From an archaeon (GTDB lineage Archaea; Asgardarchaeota; Hermodarchaeia; Hermodarchaeales; Hermodarchaeaceae): a stretch of DNA of 6,188 nt. Each line of letters opens with the position of its first letter. The stretch's first letter is position 1. Shown here piece after piece: positions 1 through 5,699 of the stretch. The notes beneath the pieces were generated by a model, which made no database searches, had not been told where the DNA came from, and worked only from the letters and a program-made list of their open reading frames with translations. The position numbers and the translations under genes were made by a program. The stretch is from positions 1 through 6,188 of the forward strand of contig JABXGU010000023.1 in NCBI GenBank assembly GCA_016550415.1, in the 5' to 3' direction.

Positions 1-1168
1 CATATCCGATATCATCGATTAATTCTAGGAGACCTCTAGTTTCACCAAATTCCAATGATGCATCCAGCTTACCTTTCTGGACTAGTTCCATTGCACAACC
101 GATGGTGCTTCCCACAGAGATTGTGTCTAATCCCAGTAGATTACAGCGAGTGTTGGCAGCTGCTATCCATTCAAGATCGTTAATCCCACATTGAGGACCA
201 AGAGCCCAAATGGTTTCATATTCTGGTCCACCACCTTCATGACCATATGCCTTAGTAACCCGCCCGCAACCAATGGGACAGCCATAACAGGCGTATCGTC
301 GTATGAAAAGGCGCTCCAACATTTTTTCACCGGATACACCTTCTGCGTCGTTGAAGGTTCCTTCTTGAAAATTGTGGGTTGGTAGCATTCCGTATTCATT
401 GATGAGATTAACAAGTACAGCTGTTCCATAAACGGGTAATGATTTGTCTGTGACTGAATTTTTCTTAATCAAATGGCGGCACCGTTTTATCACCGCTCCT
501 AACCGATCTGAATCTGGCACAGCAACTTCTTTTGTTCCACGCACAACGATTGCTTTGAGATGCTTAGAGCCCATTACAGCACCTACACCACCTCTCCCAG
601 CTGCTCGGTGCTTATCAGTTATGATTGCTGCTAGTTTTGTTTGGTGTTCACCTGCAGGTCCAATACAGGAAACCTGAGCCTTGCTATCTGTTTCTTCAAG
701 TAGAGAATCAGTAGTTACAGCTGTATCTTTTCCCCAGACACCCTTTGCGTCACGAATCTCCACCTGATCATTATTTATCCAAATATACACTGGAGATTTG
801 GAGCGTCCCACAATGATGATGGCAGCATAACCTGCTTTCCGAAGTTGGGCGCCGAAATATCCACCAGCACTAGCATCAAAAATTGTGCCGGTCAAGGGGG
901 ATTTTGTGACAACTGCAAATCGTCCAGAAGTAGGAACCGCTGTTGCAGTGAGTGGTCCTATAGCGAAAATGAGAATATTTTCAGGAGAAAGGGGATCAAG
1001 CTTGGGAGGCAAGGTGTCATAGAGTAATTTCACTCCAAGACCACGACCCCCAAGAAACTTTTCATATATAATAGAGGGTAAGGGTTCATTTCGGATGTTT
1101 TGATCTGTAAGGGATATCCTAAGTATTGTCGTTTCGGTATAAGGTTGTGGGGAAGAAGACTTGGACAA
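1..1168 (-). CDS. aor: Aldehyde:ferredoxin oxidoreductase (AOR family), C-terminus cut by window edge
   Basis: Cytoplasmic tungsten (or molybdenum) bis-pterin enzyme that oxidises aldehydes to carboxylic acids and passes electrons to ferredoxin. The 389 visible codons read without a break, about two thirds of the roughly 600-residue family length. Seen: the N-terminal domain with FLGGRGLGVKLLYD (38-51), GPLTATAVPTSGR (71-83), GGYFGAQL (102-109) and HRAAGRGGVGAVMGSK (187-202); three cluster cysteines in CYGCPIGC (C294, C297, C301), the fourth expected beyond the edge; and GPEYETIWALG (314-324), whose E318 matches active-site Glu313 of the Pyrococcus furiosus enzyme. Similarity is to AOR proper rather than to the formaldehyde or glyceraldehyde-3-phosphate branches (judged from memory). 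The start is TTG at 1168, because AGGAGGT lies 7 nt upstream and no other in-frame start precedes the conserved domain. It lies 12 nt downstream of deoC. Odd point: the first pterin motif DxxGLD reads NLLGLD (N343). Confidence 0.96.
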   Translation of the reverse strand, partial: MSKSSSPQPYTETTILRISLTDQNIRNEPLPSIIYEKFLGGRGLGVKLLYDTLPPKLDPLSPENILIFAIGPLTATAVPTSGRFAVVTKSPLTGTIFDASAGGYFGAQLRKAGYAAIIIVGRSKSPVYIWINNDQVEIRDAKGVWGKDTAVTTDSLLEETDSKAQVSCIGPAGEHQTKLAAIITDKHRAAGRGGVGAVMGSKHLKAIVVRGTKEVAVPDSDRLGAVIKRCRHLIKKNSVTDKSLPVYGTAVLVNLINEYGMLPTHNFQEGTFNDAEGVSGEKMLERLFIRRYACYGCPIGCGRVTKAYGHEGGGPEYETIWALGPQCGINDLEWIAAANTRCNLLGLDTISVGSTIGCAMELVQKGKLDASLEFGETRGLLELIDDIGY

Positions 1169-1175
1169 AATATGT

Positions 1176-1182
1176 ACCTCCT
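1176..1182 (-). promoter_or_regulatory. Shine-Dalgarno of aor, overlapping the deoC stop
   Basis: AGGAGGT on the minus strand, 7 nt before the TTG start of aor. Its first two bases fall inside the deoC stop codon TAG (1183-1181). A full-strength SD decides the TTG start and suggests that ribosomes ending deoC can reinitiate on aor (translational coupling). Confidence 0.85.
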
Positions 1183-2005
1183 ATTCATAGAATATGTTAT
1201 GTTCACGATGGGGACAAGTAATGCAACGTTGCTTATACCAAAGGAAGACTTCCTTGGGTTGCTTATCTAGGCTAGCTTGTCGACTGGGACAAATCCAACA
1301 GGGCTTATCAGGCTTCATCCAAGAATCACTAAAGCGTGCCCATCTGAAGTTCTCTACAATAGCAACACCTGCGCTAGTTCCCAAGCGGTTAGCCCCAGCG
1401 TCGATAAGACGGAGTGCATCTTTGAAACTTCGAATACCACCAGCTGCCTTAACACCCATTGAGTTACCGACAGTTTTCCTCATGAGGCGGACATCATGGG
1501 GTGTTGCGCCCATAGGTCCGAAGCCAGTTGATGTCTTAACATAATCAGCGCCTGCCTCTTTAGCTAGCAAACACGCTTGCACTTTCTCATCATCTTTAAG
1601 CAAACCAGTCTCTAAGATTACCTTGACCTCAGCATCACCTGCAGCACTAACAACTTCTGAAATATCAGAACGAACCAAATCATAGTTCTTTTCACGAAGT
1701 GCACCAACATTCATCACCATATCCACCTCATGGGCACCTAAACGTACAACTTCTTTTGCCTCAAAGGCTTTCACTGTTGAAATTGTTGCACCCAGAGGAA
1801 AACCAACTACACAGCACACTTTCACCGTGGAATCCTTCAAGAGTTGGGCAGCATGCTCCGCATGAACAGGATTAATACAAACAGCGGCAAAATGATAGGT
1901 TAATGCTTCTTCACAAAGTTCCTCAATTTTTGCACTCTTTGTCGCAGGCTTCAAACGTGTATGGTCTATCATTTGAGCCAATTCTTCAACAGAAAGTTCT
2001 ATCAA
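1181..2005 (-). CDS. deoC: Deoxyribose-phosphate aldolase with a C-terminal four-cysteine tail
   Basis: Class I aldolase (DERA) cleaving 2-deoxy-D-ribose 5-phosphate to glyceraldehyde-3-phosphate and acetaldehyde, the last step of deoxynucleoside breakdown, in the cytoplasm. From the TTG start it is 274 residues. Seen: MIDHTRLKP near the N-terminus, EVDMVMNVGAL with D95 (E. coli Asp102), VKTSTGFG with Schiff-base Lys K157 (E. coli Lys167), VKAAGGIR with K186 (E. coli Lys201), and the phosphate-binding end RLGTSAGVAIVE. The usual barrel ends near residue 220. About 50 further residues follow, carrying CWIC (C236, C239) and CITC (C261, C264), like a zinc knuckle or Fe-S site. Start choice: TTG at 2005 has AAAGGAG 10 nt upstream, as in aor, and gives a normal DERA N-terminus. 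An in-frame ATG at 2050 would add 15 residues but has no SD. It forms a likely operon with aor. Confidence 0.95.
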   Translation of the reverse strand: MIELSVEELAQMIDHTRLKPATKSAKIEELCEEALTYHFAAVCINPVHAEHAAQLLKDSTVKVCCVVGFPLGATISTVKAFEAKEVVRLGAHEVDMVMNVGALREKNYDLVRSDISEVVSAAGDAEVKVILETGLLKDDEKVQACLLAKEAGADYVKTSTGFGPMGATPHDVRLMRKTVGNSMGVKAAGGIRSFKDALRLIDAGANRLGTSAGVAIVENFRWARFSDSWMKPDKPCWICPSRQASLDKQPKEVFLWYKQRCITCPHREHNIFYE

Positions 2006-2015
2006 AACATCAGCA

Positions 2016-2022
2016 CTCCTTT
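2016..2022 (-). promoter_or_regulatory. Shine-Dalgarno deciding the TTG start of deoC
   Basis: AAAGGAG on the minus strand, 10 nt before TTG at 2005. It lies inside the longer frame that starts at ATG 2050, so it supports the shorter protein. The geometry is close to that of the aor SD (9 nt from the end of GGAG to TTG there, 10 nt here). Confidence 0.65.
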
Positions 2023-2048
2023 CATGTAATTGGGAGGTCCCATTATAC

Positions 2049-2056
2049 ATTTTTAA
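2049..2056 (-). promoter_or_regulatory. Possible TATA box for the deoC-aor operon
   Basis: Minus-strand TTAAAAAT. An archaeal start site about 25 nt downstream (near 2026) would give a leader of about 20 nt holding the deoC SD. A second candidate, TTATAAA at 2111-2105 on the minus strand, would start near 2083 and give a longer leader. Both are read by eye from an AT-rich region, so this is tentative. Confidence 0.3.
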
Positions 2057-2061
2057 CTGTC

Positions 2062-2078
2062 TTCAGTTTCAAACTGAA
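2062..2078. promoter_or_regulatory. Perfect 17-bp dyad, candidate operator between divergent genes
   Basis: TTCAGTTT-C-AAACTGAA: 8-bp arms, fully complementary, with one central base. It is the only strong dyad seen in the 119-nt gap between deoC and the aminopeptidase gene and sits close to its middle. The single-base centre suits a dimeric DNA-binding regulator better than an RNA hairpin, though a 6-bp stem with a 5-nt loop is possible. With the TATA candidates given here it would lie just upstream of the promoter on both sides. The identity of any regulator is unknown. Confidence 0.5.
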
Positions 2079-2082
2079 AAAA

Positions 2083-2090
2083 ACTTATCT
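2083..2090 (+). promoter_or_regulatory. Possible TATA box for the M42 aminopeptidase gene
   Basis: ACTTATCT preceded by a run of A. Initiation about 25 nt downstream (near 2113) would give a short leader of about 12 nt before ATG 2125, in keeping with the lack of a clear SD. The match to the archaeal TATA consensus is weak. Confidence 0.25.
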
Positions 2091-2124
2091 AACCTCTATC
2101 TTTCTTTATAACCAGTGATTTCCC

Positions 2125-3213
2125 ATGGACGATAAACGTATTGAACTATTAAGAAATCTGGTTGATGGCTTTGGTCCCTCAGGATTCGAACGAGAAATAA
2201 CTGAAATTGTATCAAAGATTATGCATCCCATCGCAGATAAAATCACAGTCGACAAATTAGGTAGTGTTCATTTCAGCAAAAAAGGAACTGCTGACCGCCC
2301 CCGAATCCTCATTACAGGACATTGTGATGAGGTGGGCTTTATAGTCTCAGGAATTACAAAGGATGGCTATCTGAAATTCAATCCACTAGGTGGCTGGTGG
2401 AGCCAAGTCCTACTAGGACAAAGAGTGATTATCCGCAACCGAAAGGGGAAGAAACTCTTTGGCGTTATTGCCGCAAAACCTCCTCACCTGCTGACGCCAG
2501 AAGAAAGAAAAAAGCTTGTTGAGCGGGAAGCGATGTTCATTGATGTGGGCGCATCCTCTGAGGAGGACGTCAAAGAGATGGACATCAAAATCGGTGATCC
2601 CATTGTTCCAGATTCCTCCTTCACATTGATCCGTGACGGTTCTGTAGCTGCCGCAAAAGCCTTTGATGATCGCATTGGTGCCTTCATAGCAATGGAGGTT
2701 ATAAGACGCCTGCGTGAGCAAAAAATTAGTCACCCGAATACCGTGATTGGTGCTGCTACTGTACAGGAGGAGGTAGGTCTTCGTGGTGCCAGAACAACAG
2801 CGCATTACTGGGAGCCTGACGTTGGATTTGCACTGGAAGTAGATATTGCTGGTGATGTCCCAGGAATCAAACCAGAAGAGGCTGCCTCAAAACTCGGTGG
2901 CGGACCCAGTCTAGTAACAATGGATCGATCGATGATTCCCAATCAGCAACTGCTTGAATTCGTCATGGCTACTGCAGAGAAAAACAAAATCCCCTATCAA
3001 TTAAGCCAAACCTATGGCGGCGGAACTGATGCAGGTGTAATACACCTTGACCGATCAGGTTGCCCAAGCCTGGTTATTGGTGTGGCAACACGACACATTC
3101 ACTCCCATGTAGGCATTCTTAACCTTCAAGATTTAGAGCGTACAATCGAACTACTGATAGAAATTGTGAAAGGTTTAGATGAAAAAACCGTCAAAGGATT
3201 CACTGAGCTTTAA
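2125..3213 (+). CDS. M42 family metallo-aminopeptidase (TET/deblocking type)
   Basis: Di-metal aminopeptidase of the M42 family, which forms dodecameric TET particles in the archaeal cytoplasm and trims short peptides; older annotations say endoglucanase or cellulase M. At 362 residues it has full family length. Seen: N-terminal LVDGFGPSGFE; GHCDEVGF with metal ligand H66 and catalytic D68; AFDDRIG with bridging D181; TVQEEVGLRGA with general base E215 and ligand E216; EVD with ligand D240; YGGGTDAG (297-304); and RHIHSHVG with ligand H326. All five expected metal ligands are present. Residues about 75-175 form the dimerisation insert. ATG 2125 is the first start after an in-frame TGA at 2116-2118, and no SD is evident. 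It is divergent from deoC and probably first in a plus-strand unit with the HAD gene 53 nt downstream. Substrate preference (acidic, hydrophobic or basic residues) cannot be read from the sequence. Confidence 0.95.
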   Translation: MDDKRIELLRNLVDGFGPSGFEREITEIVSKIMHPIADKITVDKLGSVHFSKKGTADRPRILITGHCDEVGFIVSGITKDGYLKFNPLGGWWSQVLLGQRVIIRNRKGKKLFGVIAAKPPHLLTPEERKKLVEREAMFIDVGASSEEDVKEMDIKIGDPIVPDSSFTLIRDGSVAAAKAFDDRIGAFIAMEVIRRLREQKISHPNTVIGAATVQEEVGLRGARTTAHYWEPDVGFALEVDIAGDVPGIKPEEAASKLGGGPSLVTMDRSMIPNQQLLEFVMATAEKNKIPYQLSQTYGGGTDAGVIHLDRSGCPSLVIGVATRHIHSHVGILNLQDLERTIELLIEIVKGLDEKTVKGFTEL

Positions 3214-3266
3214 TGGTAGCACTTCGACCTGTTTCAAAGAGAATAAGCTGAGGACGCATTGCCATT

Positions 3267-3956
3267 ATGCCATTAAAAGTCGTCGTCTTTGATTTAGACG
3301 GAACACTAGTTACAAATGAAATTGACTTCATGAGTATGCGACGTGCCATTCGAGACCTCCTAATCGCGAACGGGTTCCCCCTAGAAACTCTTCCGATGAA
3401 CAGCACACAGGAACTTTTACGACGAGCCTTCACTTATGCAGGCGAAAAAGGTTTGTCACTAATCGAAATTAGTCGGTTGAGAGATCAAGTGTATGCATTA
3501 GCTTCAAAACTTGAATGGGAGGGTGCGCACAAAGCAAAACTAGTGGAAGGAGCCCGTGAAACATTATTGGAACTCCAAAAGCGTCAAGTGGGAGTTGGCG
3601 TCTTAACTAATGACAATCGGCAAACTGCAGAATTTCTTCTTAAAAAATATGATCTTATAAAATTAGTAGGAAAATTGGTTACACGTGATGACACACCACA
3701 TATGAAACCAGCCACAGATGGACTAGAGATCATACTACAATATTTTGATGCAACACCATCCCAGACTATTTTCGTTGGAGACACAACCATTGACATAATG
3801 ACTGCAAAAAAACTGGGAATCAAATGCATTGCTCGACTTTCAAAGGTGAGAACCGAAGAGGACCTCCGTGCAGAAGGTGCTATAGAAGTGTTCCCCACTC
3901 TCATAGATATCATTCCATACCTCGAAGCACACCAGTTACTACCATCTCCAAAATAG
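3267..3956 (+). CDS. HAD-superfamily hydrolase (phosphoglycolate-phosphatase-like)
   Basis: Cytoplasmic phosphatase of HAD subclass I, 229 residues. Seen: motif I FDLDGTL with nucleophile D9 and acid/base D11; a helical cap at about residues 15-95; motif II VLTND with T114; motif III HMKP with K147; and motif IV GDTTIDI with D172 and D176. After these comes the usual segment in which an increasingly distant sugar or nucleotide phosphatase would end (GAIEVFPTLIDIIPYL). The full catalytic set is present, so it should be active. The substrate is not predictable; phosphoglycolate, sugar phosphates or nucleotides are all possible. ATG 3267 is the only start after an in-frame TGA at 3249-3251, with a weak GAGGA 12 nt upstream. 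It follows the aminopeptidase by 53 nt and precedes the GTPase by 67 nt, so co-transcription is plausible. No functional link to either neighbour is evident. Confidence 0.93.
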   Translation: MPLKVVVFDLDGTLVTNEIDFMSMRRAIRDLLIANGFPLETLPMNSTQELLRRAFTYAGEKGLSLIEISRLRDQVYALASKLEWEGAHKAKLVEGARETLLELQKRQVGVGVLTNDNRQTAEFLLKKYDLIKLVGKLVTRDDTPHMKPATDGLEIILQYFDATPSQTIFVGDTTIDIMTAKKLGIKCIARLSKVRTEEDLRAEGAIEVFPTLIDIIPYLEAHQLLPSPK

Positions 3957-4023
3957 AAACACACTTATTAACAAAAACAATTGTTGAAGCCAATTATGAC
4001 AATTACAGGCGCGTGTAACTTGA
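3957..4023 (+). other. AT-rich intergenic stretch before the GTPase gene, possible promoter
   Basis: The 67 nt contain ACTTATTAAC (3963-3972, TATA-like), a perfect 10-bp palindrome AACAATTGTT (3976-3985), and CAATT three times, at 3978-4004. There is no clear SD before the GTG. A separate promoter for the GTPase is possible, but AT-richness alone produces such patterns. Confidence 0.25.
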
Positions 4024-5685
4024 GTGCCAGGTAGTACTAATCTTGATCAATTGCTGGCAAATGGTGAAACCCAAAATATAGAATTCAAACGTTTTCTCCA
4101 AAAAAGAGACACTATGGGTGACCGAAAGGCTAAGCTTATCGCCCAATTGAAACTAATTACAAGTGAAGGAGAGGGACAATTAGTTATTGGCATTGAAGAT
4201 ATCCATGGAAAACATTGGGAAATTTATGGACTGACAACTGAAGAATTAAAGAATAGTGAAGAGGTACTTCAAACCCTCTGTGAAACTGCAGGTGTTGAAA
4301 TCCTAGAACAGACCATTCATGAGACACCTAAAGGACTTGTTGCGAGTTTTACCCTTGCACGACTTGTCACACCAGAAGTACCAGAAACCCTTGGCATCAA
4401 TTTAGTTGGTCGAGTTAATTCAGGAAAAACAACCCTCGCAGGTGTTTTAATCCAAGATAGATTGGACAATGGAAGTGGCTTAGCACGAGCTCCATTTCTA
4501 ACATTTCCTCAGGAGATTCGGCGAGGACAAACAGCTGATCTACACGTTTCATTTGCAGCTGTTGATGGAGCAGATAAATTCATTCCCATGCGAGCTCCGC
4601 TAGATAAGGGGAAGAGAGCACGAATTTTTGATAAAGCACATCGTATAATTACAATCTTCGATGCCCCGGGTCACCAAGAGTATGCAAAGACTATGATTCG
4701 AAGCGTGTTAGGAGCTTCTGCACAATATTGCGCTGTGTTAGTCCCCTGCCTTGATGAACAAAAACTAGCTATTGCAGAGGAACAACGAAGTGGAATCCTA
4801 CGTTTAGATGACATTACTCGAGAACACCTTTTACTAGCCTCAAACCAGCAACTACCCCTACTTGTAATTATAAACAAGATTGATGGATGCAAAGATAAAG
4901 TTCTACAACAGGTTCGCGAACTCGTTTTTGAAACGATCAAGGAGATTGGACATGTTCCTCTCCGCGTCACCAAAGTTGATGATGTTTCAATAATTTGTCG
5001 AGAAATTAGCAATCGTGTTATCGTACCCGTTTTCGAAGCTAGCTGTGTCACCGGGCAAGGTTTCGATTTACTTCGCCAGACACTGGCCAAACTCCCAACA
5101 AGAGTCCCAGATGAGCTAGTTGAGAAACCCGCGTTTGCTTATATTGATAAGGTATATCGTGGGGTAAGAGGTACCAACGTTGTCATCACTGGAACTGTAC
5201 ATGAAGGAATCTTCAAGCCAGGGCAAAAAGTGCTTTGTGGTCCCGATAAAGATGGGAAATTCATGAAAGGAAGCATTGGTTCAATCGAGGTTTTCAAGAA
5301 ACGTGTCCAACGTGTAAAGGCTGGAGATGTCTTTGGATTCAACATTAAACGCATACCACCAGAAAAAGTTCGTCGTGGACAAGTCGTCTGCGATGAGGAT
5401 GCAGAAGCCAAACCTTGTCAAAGCTTTGATGCAACGATTATTGTGACCCGACATCCCACACGAATTAAACCAGGATATGAGCCGGTCTTCCACAGCCAGA
5501 CTATTCAACAACCAGTTATTTTTGAGAAAATTTTCGAAAAAGAATATCTTGTAGTCGGTGATGTTGCTCGAGTGAAGATGACCTTCAAGAAGGGTCCAGA
5601 AGTACTTCGTGTAGGTGATCGTATCGTGACGCGCGAGGCAAATACTCGGTGTATCGGGAGTGTTGTTTCACTTAACCCCGTGTAG
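4024..5685 (+). CDS. GTPBP1-like translational GTPase with an N-terminal Schlafen/AlbA_2-like domain
   Basis: Translation-factor GTPase of the GTPBP1/GTPBP2 group (EF-Tu/EF1A superfamily), 553 residues. Eukaryotic relatives bind aminoacyl-tRNA and act in ribosome surveillance and mRNA decay; the archaeal role is uncertain. Seen: G1 GRVNSGKT (129-136), the family-typical LDNGSGLAR (147-155), G2 RGQT (167-170), G3 DAPGH (213-217) with catalytic H217, G4 NKID (284-287), and G5 SCVTG (340-344). Beta-barrel domain II is at about 370-460 and domain III at about 465-553. Residues about 7-113 form a separate domain with ETQNIEFK (15-22) and GQLVIGIED (51-59), matching the Schlafen/AlbA_2 signature. 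The start is GTG 4024, directly after in-frame TGA 4021-4023, with no clear SD. Odd point: the P-loop has Asn132 where translational GTPases usually have Asp. It ends 14 nt from the convergent membrane-protein gene. Confidence 0.93.
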   Translation: MPGSTNLDQLLANGETQNIEFKRFLQKRDTMGDRKAKLIAQLKLITSEGEGQLVIGIEDIHGKHWEIYGLTTEELKNSEEVLQTLCETAGVEILEQTIHETPKGLVASFTLARLVTPEVPETLGINLVGRVNSGKTTLAGVLIQDRLDNGSGLARAPFLTFPQEIRRGQTADLHVSFAAVDGADKFIPMRAPLDKGKRARIFDKAHRIITIFDAPGHQEYAKTMIRSVLGASAQYCAVLVPCLDEQKLAIAEEQRSGILRLDDITREHLLLASNQQLPLLVIINKIDGCKDKVLQQVRELVFETIKEIGHVPLRVTKVDDVSIICREISNRVIVPVFEASCVTGQGFDLLRQTLAKLPTRVPDELVEKPAFAYIDKVYRGVRGTNVVITGTVHEGIFKPGQKVLCGPDKDGKFMKGSIGSIEVFKKRVQRVKAGDVFGFNIKRIPPEKVRRGQVVCDEDAEAKPCQSFDATIIVTRHPTRIKPGYEPVFHSQTIQQPVIFEKIFEKEYLVVGDVARVKMTFKKGPEVLRVGDRIVTREANTRCIGSVVSLNPV

Positions 5686-5699
5686 GGTAAAAGAAGCCA

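Noticed and set aside
163..429. An 88-codon minus-strand open frame inside aor, and several plus-strand frames opposite aor (191-385, 444-677, 845-1027)
   Set aside because: The AOR frame is continuous through the region with conserved motifs; these frames are overlapping shadows with no family features.
2006..2050. ATG at 2050 as the deoC start
   Set aside because: It has no SD and adds 15 residues not typical of DERA, while TTG at 2005 has AAAGGAG in front and gives a normal N-terminus. Kept as an alternative in the deoC entry.
2077..2083. A7/T7 run as a terminator on the minus strand
   Set aside because: No gene ends upstream of it on that strand; it lies in the divergent promoter region and is more likely part of promoter AT-richness.
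3976..3985. AACAATTGTT palindrome before the GTPase gene
   Set aside because: Only 10 bp and wholly AT-dominated, so chance is a sufficient explanation; mentioned only within the intergenic entry.
5686..5699. Terminator between the convergent genes
   Set aside because: The 14-nt gap has neither a T-run nor a stem-loop.
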